Shown here: one piece after another, positions 63,500 through 64,000 of the stretch
Position numbering within the stretch: position 1 is the first letter of the stretch
Layout of the letters: each line of letters starts with the position of its first letter
The notes under the pieces: model-generated
Database searches by the model: none
The model's input: the letters and a program-made list of their open reading frames with translations, nothing else
Told to the model about the DNA's origin: nothing
Assembly (NCBI RefSeq): GCF_034140825.1
Contig: NC_089039.1
Coordinates: 24,641,001 to 24,705,000, forward strand
DNA: 64,000 bases
DNA from: Oryza sativa Japonica Group
Lineage: Eukaryota > Streptophyta > Magnoliopsida > Poales > Poaceae
Direction: 5' to 3'
Position numbers and translations under genes: made by a program

Positions 63500-64000
63500 T
63501 TATTTTCTACTCCATATGTAGATTCCGGTTGCTATTACTACACCACCTAATGCTCCAATGGATGCCAAAATTTTCATCTTTGAAGCACCTTGCTTAGTCA
63601 CTGGTAATACCAGTAAACTTTCTATCTGCAGGAAAAGTTGAAAAAATGGTGCATATAAAATTAAAACCTGCAGAACTTTTCTGTTGAATAACTACCTAGA
63701 TGGATGATGGATTTCCTATTGGTACGAAGCATATCACTGTTTAAAAATATCTAACCTCGATTGGTTGTTCCCAATTTTTCTTTATTCCAGAAACATGCCC
63801 TTTTCCTACAACTGCCACCACCGAGGAATGTTCCTTTGCTACCTTCAATAATTTGGAGGACATATACCTGCAAACACAATTTCAATAATTCAAGCACAAA
63901 AGATTGTGGTGGTAATCGAGAATATCAACACAAACTTTTTTAAGTAACTCACATATCACGTTCATGTAGGAGTGTCTCCATCAAGGTAGGAAATGCCTTA
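63500..64000 (-). CDS. TraB-domain protein, C-terminal part (gene continues beyond window)
   Basis: Three minus-strand exons: 63953 to beyond 64000, 63756-63867 and 63500-63625. They read KAFPTLMETLLHERDMYMSS, KLLKVAKEHSSVVAVVGKGH, VSGIKKNWEQPIEIESLL, then a C-terminal membrane segment, KILASIGALGGVVIATGIYI, and WSRK. This is the plant TraB/PrgY family (pheromone shutdown-like; TRABD in animals), whose conserved core is E-R-D-x-Y-M and V-V-x-V-V-G-x-G-H. Family members are membrane proteins, some at mitochondria or ER; the biochemical role is debated. Introns are GT-AG and keep frame. The start lies outside the window. Confidence 0.85.

Overview
The window is plant nuclear DNA and almost certainly rice (Oryza). 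Genes have many short GT-AG introns. Coding first exons are very GC-rich while introns and spacers are AT-rich. Stowaway and Tourist MITEs, Mutator-like elements, a Helitron and a long-terminal-repeat fossil fill the gaps. From memory, rice MSH5 lies on chromosome 5, and the gene set here (MSH5, eIF1, a DCD protein, an RLCK-VII kinase, a 2S albumin, paired peroxidases) fits that arm; I could not check this.

Layout. 1-8.1 kb: the last 27 coding exons of the meiotic MutS homologue MSH5 (+). 8.6-11.4 kb: transposon debris with a 1.4-kb Harbinger-type element. 11.8-13.7 kb: translation initiation factor eIF1/SUI1 (+). 15.2-18.3 kb: a coiled-coil USO1-like protein (-). 18.3-25.6 kb: mostly non-coding. 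25.6 kb: a small MGNC-start protein (+). 26.8-28.8 kb: an Asn-rich DCD-domain protein (-). 29-36 kb: repeats, including an antisense leucine-rich-repeat gene fragment. 36.5-39.3 kb: the two genes of a decayed PIF/Harbinger transposon (transposase plus Myb/SANT-like protein). 41.1-42.9 kb: a Helitron with two blocks of internal tandem repeats. 43.4-45.7 kb: a PBL-type receptor-like cytoplasmic kinase (-). 46.6-50.7 kb: a 4.1-kb lone LTR. 51.1-51.7 kb: a 2S albumin-type seed protein (-). 52.3-54.1 kb: a Pack-MULE carrying a broken papain-type protease gene. 57.4-62.8 kb: two tandem class III peroxidases (+). Right edge: the 3' end of a TraB-domain gene (-).

The host genes are functionally unrelated (meiosis, translation, cytoskeleton or trafficking, stress signalling, seed storage, cell wall) and each appears to have its own promoter. 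Only the two peroxidases form a related cluster. I found no clearly new multi-gene system. The most interesting material is in the mobile DNA: a Pack-MULE with 9-bp target duplications, a small Mutator-like element built of several hairpins with a 10-bp target duplication, the Helitron repeat blocks, and gene fragments caught between repeats. All splice sites were read by eye; coding frames were checked by summing exon lengths.
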